A stretch of DNA of 7,146 nucleotides. It comes from Bradyrhizobium sp. Its GTDB lineage: Bacteria > Pseudomonadota > Alphaproteobacteria > Rhizobiales > Xanthobacteraceae. The notes beneath the pieces were generated by a model, which searched no databases, was not told where the DNA came from, and saw nothing but the letters and a program-made list of their open reading frames with translations. The translations under genes were made by a program, and so were the position numbers. The stretch lies in assembly GCA_028290165.1 (NCBI GenBank), contig JAQGKJ010000016.1, forward strand, positions 1 to 7,146. The letters run 5' to 3'. Numbering within the stretch: position 1 is the stretch's first letter; each line of letters opens with the position of its first letter. This document shows positions 1-5,946 of this stretch, one piece after another.

Positions 1-1
1 G

Positions 2-319
2 GTGGATGCGCTCAGCATGCTGGTGCACCGCCAGCGCGCCGAGGGCCGCGGCCGCGCCATGGTCGAGAAGATGAAGGAACTGATCCCGCCGCACATGTTC
101 CAGATTCCGATCCAGGCGGCGATCGGCGGCAAGGTGATCGCGCGGGAAACCGTGCGTGCGCTGCGCAAGGATGTGACCGCAAAGTGCTACGGCGGCGACA
201 TCACGCGCAAACGAAAACTTCTGGAGAAGCAGAAGGAAGGCAAGAAGAAGATGCGGCAGTTCGGCAAGGTCGATATCCCGCAGGAAGCTTTTATCGCCGC
301 GCTAAAGGTGGATAGCTGA
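2..319 (+). CDS. lepA: Elongation factor 4 (LepA), C-terminal fragment
   Basis: This is the last 105 residues of LepA (EF4), a ribosome-associated translational GTPase linked to back-translocation and to ribosome function under ionic or temperature stress. The G domain lies upstream of the window. The visible part has the end of the EF-G-like domain V ([10 protein letters not shown], then [19 protein letters not shown] at about residues 15-33) and the LepA-specific C-terminal domain. That domain shows the conserved segment around [20 protein letters not shown] (residues 63-82) and a final [18 protein letters not shown]. The reading frame is open from the left edge, so the GTG at position 2 is an internal valine codon and not a start. 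The TGA stop is at 317-319. Only 7 bp separate it from the next gene and no terminator is visible between them, so read-through into the HNH gene is likely. Confidence 0.97.
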   Translation: MDALSMLVHRQRAEGRGRAMVEKMKELIPPHMFQIPIQAAIGGKVIARETVRALRKDVTAKCYGGDITRKRKLLEKQKEGKKKMRQFGKVDIPQEAFIAALKVDS

Positions 320-326
320 GGCCGCT

Positions 327-1253
327 GTGACGCGCATCCTTAGCAAAATCGAGCTAGAAGGCCTCGAAAGGCTACCAATACGAATCCCTGACTATGAGGG
401 GTCACATCCGTTTTCTTCTGGTACCTCAATCGAGGCCTACGGTCTGGAAGAGTTGAAAAAGAAGAGCGTTACCAAACACGCTCGAACGGTTTGGTTCGAA
501 AAAAGATTATTCGCGATCTGGCGTGAGACCGGCAAACCTGTGCCCTACGCGTTCCGGACGGCTGACGGAACAATTCGGTCGATGGATGCTGGGTGTCTGG
601 GTCTTCTTTTCAATCGCACTCGGCCGAAACTTATCGCTCAGACTGATCCAAACACCGGCGAGATAATAGCAGCGGAGCCAGCAGGGCCGTTCAGGACTCG
701 TTACGAGCGGCTGGAAGCAAGTTTACGCGAAGAGGTTCGACCCGAAATCCTAGTGCGCTCTGAATCCGCTCAAGTCGGAACAACCATCAAGGACAGCGCG
801 TCGGAATCTAGCGAGAGACCTGCCCTGGAACTGGGCTTCAACTTGGACGACCCGCCGGACGAACGTCGAAGCGAATTATCTAGCCGCGTTATTCGGGAAG
901 GAGCGGAAACTTTTCGCAACGAGCAAATGAAGCTATGGGCATCAAAATGCGCCGCCACAGGTTGCAACATAAGAGAAGCTCTCGATGCAGCCCACATTTT
1001 TAAGTACTTGGGAGAGCACAGCAATCGTCCAGATAATGGCCTTCTACTCAGGGCAGACATTCATAAGCTGTTTGACAGGAATCTCATTGCCGTGGAGGAA
1101 TCTGAAGGCCAGCTAGTCTGGCGGGTTTCGACAAGCCTGCTGGGCAGCGATTACGCAACCCTCAATGGTAGACGCGTTGCATCGGGATCAGAAGTGAGCG
1201 CCTTTCCTCATCGAGAACTGCTTGCTCGACACTTGAAAGAGCTAAAGCCGTAA
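327..1253 (+). CDS. HNH endonuclease domain protein (HNH_2-like)
   Basis: The gene encodes a 308-residue protein whose C-terminal third is an HNH nuclease of the HNH_2 type (PF13391-like by pattern). A Cys pair, C208 and C213 (CAATGC), is followed by EALDAAHI with H223, then N237 in DNGLLLRADIHKLF and H246. These fit the metal-binding and catalytic His-Asn-His positions plus a structural Cys motif. The N-terminal ~125 residues (KHARTVWFEKRLFAIWRE and onward) match no domain I recognise. A Ser/Glu-rich stretch (about 145-185) looks like a flexible linker. The start is GTG at 327; upstream the frame closes at 303, no other start lies in between, and GAGG at 318-321 can serve as ribosome binding site. 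G+C is about 50% in a sampled stretch, against over 70% in a sample of the downstream flavoprotein gene, which suggests horizontal acquisition. A role as a restriction-like or defence nuclease is inference; substrate unknown. Confidence 0.85.
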   Translation: MTRILSKIELEGLERLPIRIPDYEGSHPFSSGTSIEAYGLEELKKKSVTKHARTVWFEKRLFAIWRETGKPVPYAFRTADGTIRSMDAGCLGLLFNRTRPKLIAQTDPNTGEIIAAEPAGPFRTRYERLEASLREEVRPEILVRSESAQVGTTIKDSASESSERPALELGFNLDDPPDERRSELSSRVIREGAETFRNEQMKLWASKCAATGCNIREALDAAHIFKYLGEHSNRPDNGLLLRADIHKLFDRNLIAVEESEGQLVWRVSTSLLGSDYATLNGRRVASGSEVSAFPHRELLARHLKELKP

Positions 1254-1276
1254 TCCGGCTCAATAGACCGCGGACA

Positions 1277-1305
1277 TTGAATTTCTGCCCGTAACATGTT
1301 ACGCT
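1277..1305 (+). promoter_or_regulatory. Likely promoter of the mazEF-like operon
   Basis: TTGAAT (1277-1282) and TACGCT (1300-1305) are separated by 17 bp, a fair match to a housekeeping -35/-10 pair. With this -10, transcription would begin at about 1312, the A of the antitoxin ATG. That fits the lack of any Shine-Dalgarno-like sequence in front of that ATG, so the mRNA may be leaderless. The -10 box is partly covered by a perfect palindrome, which suggests repression. The assignment rests on consensus matching only. Confidence 0.45.
1290..1303. promoter_or_regulatory. Palindromic operator (CGTAACATGTTACG) upstream of the toxin-antitoxin operon
   Basis: CGTAACATGTTACG is a perfect 14-bp inverted repeat ending 8 bp before the antitoxin ATG and overlapping the proposed -10 box. 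Type II antitoxins usually repress their own operon by binding such palindromes, with the toxin as co-repressor. The position, symmetry and neighbouring genes fit an autoregulatory site. Which protein binds it is inferred. Confidence 0.6.
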
Positions 1306-1311
1306 CCACCC

Positions 1312-1548
1312 ATGGCCACGACCCCGAAAAAGTCAAAACCCCGCACCCCGCAACAGCGCATGGCTTCGCGCCGCGAGCGGCTGCGCGCGCAGGGGCTGCG
1401 GCCGGTGCAGCATTGGGTGCCGGATTTGCGCGACCCCAAGGTGCTTGCGGAAATCCGCCGTGAGATAAAGCTGATGGCGCAGCATCCGGAAAATGACGCG
1501 ATCGATGATTGGATCGAGTCGGTATACGATTGGGAATCGTGGAAATAA
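1312..1548 (+). CDS. MazE-like antitoxin (DUF3018 family)
   Basis: This is a 78-residue protein with the layout of DUF3018/antitoxin MazE-like proteins (PF11455). A basic N-terminal segment (RTPQQRMASRRERLRAQG, about 11-28) would bind DNA, followed by the family signature LRPVQHWVPDLRDPK (about 28-42) and a helical, acidic C-terminus rich in Trp and Asp (DAIDDWIESVYDWESW) that would wrap the toxin. It should neutralise the MazF-like toxin encoded next and repress the operon through the palindrome just upstream. ATG 1312 is chosen because it gives the usual family length. The next in-frame ATG, at 1360, would remove part of the basic segment and has no better ribosome binding site. No Shine-Dalgarno precedes 1312, which fits a leaderless transcript. 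The stop overlaps the toxin start by 10 bp. Confidence 0.85.
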   Translation: MATTPKKSKPRTPQQRMASRRERLRAQGLRPVQHWVPDLRDPKVLAEIRREIKLMAQHPENDAIDDWIESVYDWESWK

Positions 1549-1874
1549 CGCGGGGCGATGTCGTGCTGATGGTCGTTCCAAGCGATCTCGGGAGGCCGCG
1601 GCCCGGCGTCGTCGTTCAGGGTGACAAATTCAACGCCGGCCTTTCGACGATCTTCGTCTGTCCGGTTTCGTCGGACTTGCAGGACGGACTTTCGCTCCGA
1701 CCGCTGATCGAGGTTGCACCCGAGAACGGTCTTCGCCTTCGGTCGCAAATCATGACAGACAAACTGGTCGCGCTCCGGCGCGACCGCATTCGGCGGGTTG
1801 TTGGCCGCATCGACGCGGAGACGTCGGAACAACTGGACCGCGCGCTCCTTCTGGTGCTCGGGCTGGCGCGGTGA
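1539..1874 (+). CDS. mazF: MazF/PemK-type endoribonuclease toxin
   Basis: This is a 111-residue MazF/PemK-family toxin, a sequence-specific mRNA interferase with an SH3-like barrel fold. The N-terminus VEITRGDVVLMVVPSDLGRPRPGVVVQ carries the family's GD strand start and the RP motif (R21-P22, equivalent to the catalytic Arg loop). FVCPVSSD (39-46) places a Ser where E. coli MazF has its catalytic Thr, and LRSQIMTDKLVAL (67-79) is the conserved second half. GTG 1539 is preferred over the longer TTG at 1509 because the family normally begins M-x-I-x-R-G-D a few residues before the first strand. GGGA at 1532-1535 is a close-spaced ribosome binding site. The gene overlaps the antitoxin by 10 bp, implying translational coupling. 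The frame is intact and no key residue appears lost, so the toxin is probably functional. RNA target sequence is not predictable from this. Confidence 0.88.
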   Translation: MEITRGDVVLMVVPSDLGRPRPGVVVQGDKFNAGLSTIFVCPVSSDLQDGLSLRPLIEVAPENGLRLRSQIMTDKLVALRRDRIRRVVGRIDAETSEQLDRALLLVLGLAR

Positions 1875-1994
1875 CGAACCCGCGGCGCATGTCCGCGCCT
1901 CACCCATGCCCCCGCCCATCTTGATCCGCCGCGCCAGATAGACCACCATTGTCCCTTCGCCAGCCAAAAGGCCCAAAAAGGGGCGAGGAAACGC

Positions 1995-3167
1995 ATGAAC
2001 AAGCTTCCCGGTTTCGGACTGATCGAGCGCGCACAGGCGCTGACGCCGCTGATCGCGCGCGAGGCCGACGAGATCGAACGGACCCGGCGGCTCACCGAGC
2101 CCGTGGTTTCCGCCCTGATCGAGAACGGGCTTTATCGGGTGCTTTTGCCGCAAAGCCTCGGCGGCGCGGAAGCGCCCCCCGAAATCTTCATGCAGGTGCT
2201 GGAGGAAATTGCAAAAGCCGACGCCTCGACGGCCTGGTGCCTCGGCCAGTGCTCGGTCTGTTCCATGACGGCGGCCTATCTCGATCCGGACGTGGCAAAC
2301 CAGATCTTCAACACGCCGCCCGGCATCCTCGCCTGGGGCGCGATCGCCAACGAGGTGCACGTGGTTCCCGGCGGCTATCGCGTCACGGCGCGCTGGGATT
2401 TCGCCAGCGGCTCGCGTCAGGCGAGCTGGCTCGGCGCCCACGTCCAGGTCGTCGAGGCAGACGGCACCCGGCGGTTGATGGCCAATGGTGCGCCGGAAAT
2501 ACACACGATCGTGTTCCCGATGGCGAGTGCGACCATGTACGACGTCTGGGACGTGATCGGCCTCAGCGGCACCGGCACCGACAGCTATTCAGTCGACAAT
2601 CTTTTCATCCCGGAAAAATTCGCCGCCCTGCGCGACAATTTCACCGCGCTGCGCGAAAAAGGCCCGCTCTACGGGATCACCACTTACTCGATGTTCGGAC
2701 TGGGATTTGGCGCAATCGCGCTCGGTGTCGCGCGCGCCACGCTGGATGCGGCCATTGAGCTTGCGCGCGGCAAGGCGTCGGTCGGCCTCAAGGCGATGCG
2801 CGAGAACAGCGCCGTGCAGACCTTGATCGGCCGCACCGAAGGCAATCTGCGCGCGGCGCGGGCCTATCTCTACGCGACGGCAGCCGAGGGCTGGCGCGAT
2901 CTCACCCACACGGGCAAGCTCTCCGAGGACCACCGGGCGGCGTTTCGCCTCGCCTCGACCTGGACGATCCATCAGGCCGCCTCGGTGGTCGATGCCGCCT
3001 ATCACATGGCCGGCGCCACCGCTGTGTTCAGGGCCAACCCATTCGAGCGCCGCTTTCGCGACATGCACGCCATCTCGCAGCAGATCCAGGCCCGCGACAC
3101 CCATTACGAGGACGTCGGCAAGATGATCCTGACCGCCAGCACGATACCGCGCGGACCAACAACTTAA
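1995..3167 (+). CDS. Acyl-CoA dehydrogenase-fold flavoprotein, probable group D flavin monooxygenase
   Basis: This is a 390-residue protein of the acyl-CoA dehydrogenase superfamily, of normal length. It has an N-terminal helical domain (1-120, with LIENGLYRVLLPQSLGG at 41-57 and ADASTAWCLG at 75-84) and a central beta domain with GGYRVTARWDFASGS (126-140) and DVIGLSGTGTDSYSV (186-200). The C-terminal four-helix domain (about 230-380) includes FERRFRDMHAISQQ (350-363) and ends in THYEDVGKMIL. The WxFxSG and GLxGTGT motifs and the C-terminal-domain type (PF08028-like) resemble the HsaA/DszC/HpaB-C2-like monooxygenases that use reduced flavin from a partner reductase, more than true acyl-CoA dehydrogenases. 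The substrate cannot be read from sequence, and no reductase or degradation genes lie nearby. The start ATG has AGGA at 1986-1989. It stands alone, flanked by gaps of 120 and 150 bp. Confidence 0.85.
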   Translation: MNKLPGFGLIERAQALTPLIAREADEIERTRRLTEPVVSALIENGLYRVLLPQSLGGAEAPPEIFMQVLEEIAKADASTAWCLGQCSVCSMTAAYLDPDVANQIFNTPPGILAWGAIANEVHVVPGGYRVTARWDFASGSRQASWLGAHVQVVEADGTRRLMANGAPEIHTIVFPMASATMYDVWDVIGLSGTGTDSYSVDNLFIPEKFAALRDNFTALREKGPLYGITTYSMFGLGFGAIALGVARATLDAAIELARGKASVGLKAMRENSAVQTLIGRTEGNLRAARAYLYATAAEGWRDLTHTGKLSEDHRAAFRLASTWTIHQAASVVDAAYHMAGATAVFRANPFERRFRDMHAISQQIQARDTHYEDVGKMILTASTIPRGPTT

Positions 3168-3182
3168 GACGCCGAAAGCGTC
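3168..3182 (+). terminator. Short hairpin right after the flavoprotein stop codon
   Basis: GACGC-cgaaa-GCGTC forms a perfect 5-bp stem with a 5-nt loop, beginning at the base after the TAA stop. No T-tract follows (GAGACC), so it is at best a weak or factor-assisted terminator or an mRNA 3'-end stabiliser. Confidence 0.3.
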
Positions 3183-3248
3183 GAGACCTCCTGGCCGGTC
3201 TGCGTGGGCCGCATGGGCACCGGCGATATTGCAACTATCGGTTTCAAT

Positions 3249-3263
3249 TTACCTGGTTGTTAA
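3249..3263 (+). promoter_or_regulatory. Near-consensus CtrA site upstream of the chemoreceptor gene
   Basis: TTAC-CTGGTTG-TTAA matches the alphaproteobacterial CtrA recognition pattern TTAA-N7-TTAA at seven of the eight defined bases with exact spacing. It sits 54 bp before the chemoreceptor ATG. CtrA often controls motility and chemotaxis genes in this class, which makes the site plausible. It is AT-rich by local standards and could still be chance. Confidence 0.3.
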
Positions 3264-3317
3264 GCACTTTCTGGGACCTTCCGAAATCTTCCATTCGCGG
3301 AGTTCCGGAAATCCCCC

Positions 3318-5282
3318 ATGTTCAGACTTCGATCGATCGCGGCCCGCCTGATCCTGGTCATCTCACTGACCGTCGCGGTAGCCTGCGGAATTCTCGGAAC
3401 ATTCTCGATCATCCAGCAGCGCTCGCTGACGCAGCTCGCGCTCGACCAGCAACTCAAGCTGCAATATGACAGCGTCATCGCCGCGCTCGACTACGAGGGG
3501 CGCGCAGCGCTGGCGGTGAGCGCCGTCATTGCCGCACTGCCTCCGGTCGGTGACGCCATCGCCAAAGGGGACCGCGACGCGCTCATGCCACTGTTGCAGG
3601 GCTCCCTGGCCGCGTTACAGCCGCAGGGCATGCCGCTGATCAGCTTCCACACGCCGCCGGCAACCGCCTTCTTCCGTGTTCACGCGCCGAAAATCTTCGG
3701 CGAAGACATCTCGGCTCGGCGCAAGACCGTGGTGGAGTCGATCAAGACCGGAAAGCCGATTGTCGGCGTCGAACCCGGGCGGGAGTCGCTGGGCATTTTC
3801 GCCATGACGCCGATCATGCGTGAAGGAAAAACCATCGCCGTCGCCGATATCGGGGCCACCTTCGGCAAGGAGTTTGTAGACCGCGCCAAGCAGCGCTTCG
3901 GCATCGACCTTGCCGTGCACTGGTTCGACGGCAAGGCCTTCAGGAAGCTCTCCTCGACTTTCGGCGACGGCGTGGTTGCCACCCAGGACGAACTGAAGCG
4001 CGCGTTCGACGGCACGCCGCTCCGCCGCGAGGCCGCCCTGGGCGGCCATCCCGCCGCGCTCTATCTCGGGCAGATCAAGAACTACGCCGGCGAGCCGGTG
4101 GCGGTGATCGAAGTGATCAAGGACACCACCGAGTACGAGGCAGCCGCAACCCGCGCCCAGTTGCACCTCCTGGTCGGCACCCTTGCCATTCTTGCCGGCG
4201 CCATTCTGCTGGCGTTCCTGCTTGGCCGCGGCCTGTCGCGCCCGCTGACCGCCATCACCGCGGTCATGAACCGCCTTTCGAGCGGCGATACCGATGTGAC
4301 GATCCCGGGCGGCGATCGAAATGACGAACTCGGCACCATGGCGCTGGCGGTCGACGTGTTCCGCAAGAACATGATCGAGGCCGGCACGATGCGTGAGACA
4401 CAGGAGGCCGCCAAGCAGCAGGCCGAGCTCGAGAAGCGAGCCTTGCAGCGCCAGATGGCCGACCGTTTCGAGGCCGACGTCAAGAGCGTGGTCGGCGCGG
4501 TCGCCAAGGCGACGCAGGACATGCAGCGCGTCGCCCGCGAGATCACGGCCAGCGTCAACGGGACGTCAGAGCGGACCGCCGCGGCGGCGGCGGCTTCCGA
4601 GGAGGCTTCCGCCAGCGTCAGCACGGTGGCGGCCGCCACCGAGGAGCTTGCCTCTTCGGTGGCCGAGATCGGCCGCCAGGTCACCCATTCCAGCGGCGTC
4701 GCCGATGACGCTGTGATCAAGGCCGGGCAGACCACCGATATGGTCGCTGGCCTCACCGCTGCCAGCGAGAAAATCGGCGATGTGCTTCGGCTGATCGGCG
4801 CCATCGCCAGCCAGACCAATCTCTTGGCACTCAATGCGACCATCGAGGCGGCACGCGCCGGCGATGCCGGCCGGGGCTTTGCCGTGGTCGCCTCCGAGGT
4901 CAAGGAACTCGCCAGCCAGACTGCGAAGGCGACGGAAGAGATCGCGGGCCAGGTCACCGCGATACAATCCGCCACCGGCGATTGCGTCATCGCGATCGGC
5001 GGTATCAGCGACACCATCCGCGAGATCAGCGGCATTGCGACCACCATTGCAGCCGCCGTCGAGGAGCAGGATTCGGCAACGCGCGAGATCGCGCGGAGCG
5101 TGCAGCAGGCCGCCGCCGGCACCAGCGAGGTTTCGCACAACGTCGCAGGCGCCAGCCATGCCGCCGACCAGTCGCGCGCGCTCGCCGACAATGTCCTGAC
5201 CGCCTCCGGCGAACTCAGCCAGCACGCCGCAGCGCTGTTCGAAAGCGTCGATACCTTCCTCGCCGGCCTGCGTGCCGCATAG
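3318..5282 (+). CDS. Methyl-accepting chemotaxis protein with periplasmic double-Cache sensor
   Basis: This is a complete 654-residue chemoreceptor. TM1 spans about residues 10-32. A periplasmic sensor (about 33-280) follows, resembling the dCache_3 type: [23 protein letters not shown] (108-130), [17 protein letters not shown] (144-160), then a second module with [15 protein letters not shown]2 is about 282-304, a HAMP domain 304-356 ([17 protein letters not shown]), and the cytoplasmic coiled-coil signalling domain about 380-645. The hairpin tip, which binds CheA and CheW, is highly conserved ([19 protein letters not shown], 493-511, through [18 protein letters not shown], 515-532). Likely methylation sites lie in the [14 protein letters not shown] and [12 protein letters not shown] segments. 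The C-terminus (FLAGLRAA) lacks a CheR-tethering pentapeptide. The ATG has GGAA at 3307-3310 as ribosome binding site. No che genes adjoin it, so it is an orphan receptor locus. Ligand unknown; dCache receptors usually sense small organic molecules. Confidence 0.95.
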   Translation: MFRLRSIAARLILVISLTVAVACGILGTFSIIQQRSLTQLALDQQLKLQYDSVIAALDYEGRAALAVSAVIAALPPVGDAIAKGDRDALMPLLQGSLAALQPQGMPLISFHTPPATAFFRVHAPKIFGEDISARRKTVVESIKTGKPIVGVEPGRESLGIFAMTPIMREGKTIAVADIGATFGKEFVDRAKQRFGIDLAVHWFDGKAFRKLSSTFGDGVVATQDELKRAFDGTPLRREAALGGHPAALYLGQIKNYAGEPVAVIEVIKDTTEYEAAATRAQLHLLVGTLAILAGAILLAFLLGRGLSRPLTAITAVMNRLSSGDTDVTIPGGDRNDELGTMALAVDVFRKNMIEAGTMRETQEAAKQQAELEKRALQRQMADRFEADVKSVVGAVAKATQDMQRVAREITASVNGTSERTAAAAAASEEASASVSTVAAATEELASSVAEIGRQVTHSSGVADDAVIKAGQTTDMVAGLTAASEKIGDVLRLIGAIASQTNLLALNATIEAARAGDAGRGFAVVASEVKELASQTAKATEEIAGQVTAIQSATGDCVIAIGGISDTIREISGIATTIAAAVEEQDSATREIARSVQQAAAGTSEVSHNVAGASHAADQSRALADNVLTASGELSQHAAALFESVDTFLAGLRAA

Positions 5283-5364
5283 GCGTCGGCGCTCTGGCGT
5301 TTTCCCAGCACTCCGTTCGCGTCTGCGGACAACAACGCAAGGGCCCAATAGGCGCCTGGAAAAT

Positions 5365-5395
5365 AAAGAGGCCGCCCATTAAGGATAGCCTCTTT
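5365..5395. terminator. Hairpin terminator, better oriented for the minus strand
   Basis: AAAGAGGC (5365-5372) and GCCTCTTT (5388-5395) form a perfect 8-bp stem around a 15-nt loop. Read on the plus strand it lies 82 bp after the chemoreceptor stop and is followed by only CGCTT. Read on the minus strand the stem runs into TTTATTTTCC, a proper T-rich tail. It may act in both directions, ending the chemoreceptor transcript and blocking leftward transcription. The rest of the gap (5283-5364 and 5396-5490) shows no gene that I can support. Confidence 0.55.
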
Positions 5396-5490
5396 CGCTT
5401 CGCGGTCACGGGTTTCTAGTTCGCGGTGGCAGGACCAATCGTCCCAACTCCGACCAGTAAATGCAATTCCCCAATGGAAGCTCGTAGCCC

Positions 5491-5515
5491 GGAACCGGCT
5501 CGCCCGAAGCGCGTT
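5491..5515 (+). promoter_or_regulatory. EcfG-type general stress response promoter
   Basis: GGAAC (5491-5495) and CGTT (5512-5515) are separated by exactly 16 bp. This is the consensus GGAAC-N16/17-CGTT recognised by the alphaproteobacterial general stress sigma factor EcfG (SigT/RpoE2). Transcription would start near 5522-5525, giving a leader of about 30 nt that contains the ribosome binding site AGGGAG (5541-5546) of the next gene. Both boxes, the spacing and the position in a gene-free stretch agree with function. Confidence 0.7.
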
Positions 5516-5553
5516 GCGCTGTCTGGCAACCGCAAAAGCGAGGGAGACGGATC

Positions 5554-5904
5554 ATGCCGCGCGGCGACAAATCGAGCTATACCGACAAGCAGAAACGCCA
5601 GGCCGAACACATCGAGGAAGGGTACGAGCATCGCGGCGTCCGCAGGAAGGAAGCCGAACGGCGCGCCTGGGCCACCGTCAACAAGGAAACCGGCGGCGGC
5701 AATAAGAGCGGCTCCGGCCGCGGTGTTCCCGACACCAACGTGTCCTCCAAACGCGGCGGCAGGATCGGCGGACCACGCGGCGGCAAGGCCTCCGCGAGCC
5801 GCCCGCCCGCGGCGCGTTCCCGTTCCGCGAAGAAGGCCGCGGCAAGCCGCAAGCGGCACGCGACCAAGAGGTCGGGAGTGCGCAAAGCCACACGGAAGAA
5901 ATAG
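5554..5904 (+). CDS. Small basic protein, 'plasmid stabilisation protein' type, probable stress protein
   Basis: This is a 116-residue, strongly basic protein. The N-terminal half is the conserved module: PRGDKSSYTDKQKRQAEHIE (2-21), then EGYEHRGVRRKEAERRAWATVNKE, a helical segment ending in a Gly/Asn/Lys-rich turn (TGGGNKSGSGRG, 46-57). The C-terminal half is low-complexity Lys/Arg/Ala/Ser (about 66-116), reminiscent of histone-like or DNA-binding tails. Relatives in rhizobia are commonly labelled plasmid stabilisation proteins, a name with little functional support that I do not endorse as a function. A nucleic-acid-binding or stress-protection role is inferred from charge and from the EcfG promoter 39 bp upstream. 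AGGGAG with 7-nt spacing supports the ATG. It converges with the GGDEF-EAL gene, 42 bp away. No signal peptide is apparent, so it is probably cytoplasmic. Confidence 0.8.
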   Translation: MPRGDKSSYTDKQKRQAEHIEEGYEHRGVRRKEAERRAWATVNKETGGGNKSGSGRGVPDTNVSSKRGGRIGGPRGGKASASRPPAARSRSAKKAAASRKRHATKRSGVRKATRKK

Positions 5905-5946
5905 CACGCTGCTGGATGCCGGCGCTGGAATTCTCGCCCGCTCTCG

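Noticed and set aside
1884..1899. GGCGC-atgtcc-GCGCC hairpin downstream of the toxin gene, considered as a terminator
   Set aside because: Only a 5-bp stem with no T-tract, in DNA where short GC-rich inverted repeats are common by chance. The 1875-1994 gap otherwise shows nothing I can name.
1299..2504. A 401-residue open frame on the minus strand across mazEF and the flavoprotein gene
   Set aside because: It runs antisense to three well-supported genes, has low-complexity Arg/Gly/Pro composition and shows no recognisable domain; it is a high-GC shadow frame.
3229..3257. TTGCAA (3229-3234) considered as a -35 box for the chemoreceptor
   Set aside because: No acceptable -10 box lies at the right spacing (CCTGGT at 17 bp).
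4082..5335. A 417-residue open frame on the minus strand antisense to the chemoreceptor
   Set aside because: Its Ala/Ser-rich translation mirrors the repetitive Ala/Glu/Thr coiled coil of the chemoreceptor on the other strand; no motif and no independent signal.
5513..5530. GTTGC/GCAAC inverted repeat around the proposed EcfG start site
   Set aside because: A 5-bp stem with an 8-nt loop; likely chance, and partly made of the -10 CGTT box itself.
5416..5907. A 163-residue minus-strand frame covering the small basic protein gene and ending just before the hairpin at 5365-5395
   Set aside because: Most of it is antisense to a gene with a good promoter and ribosome binding site, and it has no family resemblance. 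Only the last ~45 codons lie in the gap, with no ATG there.
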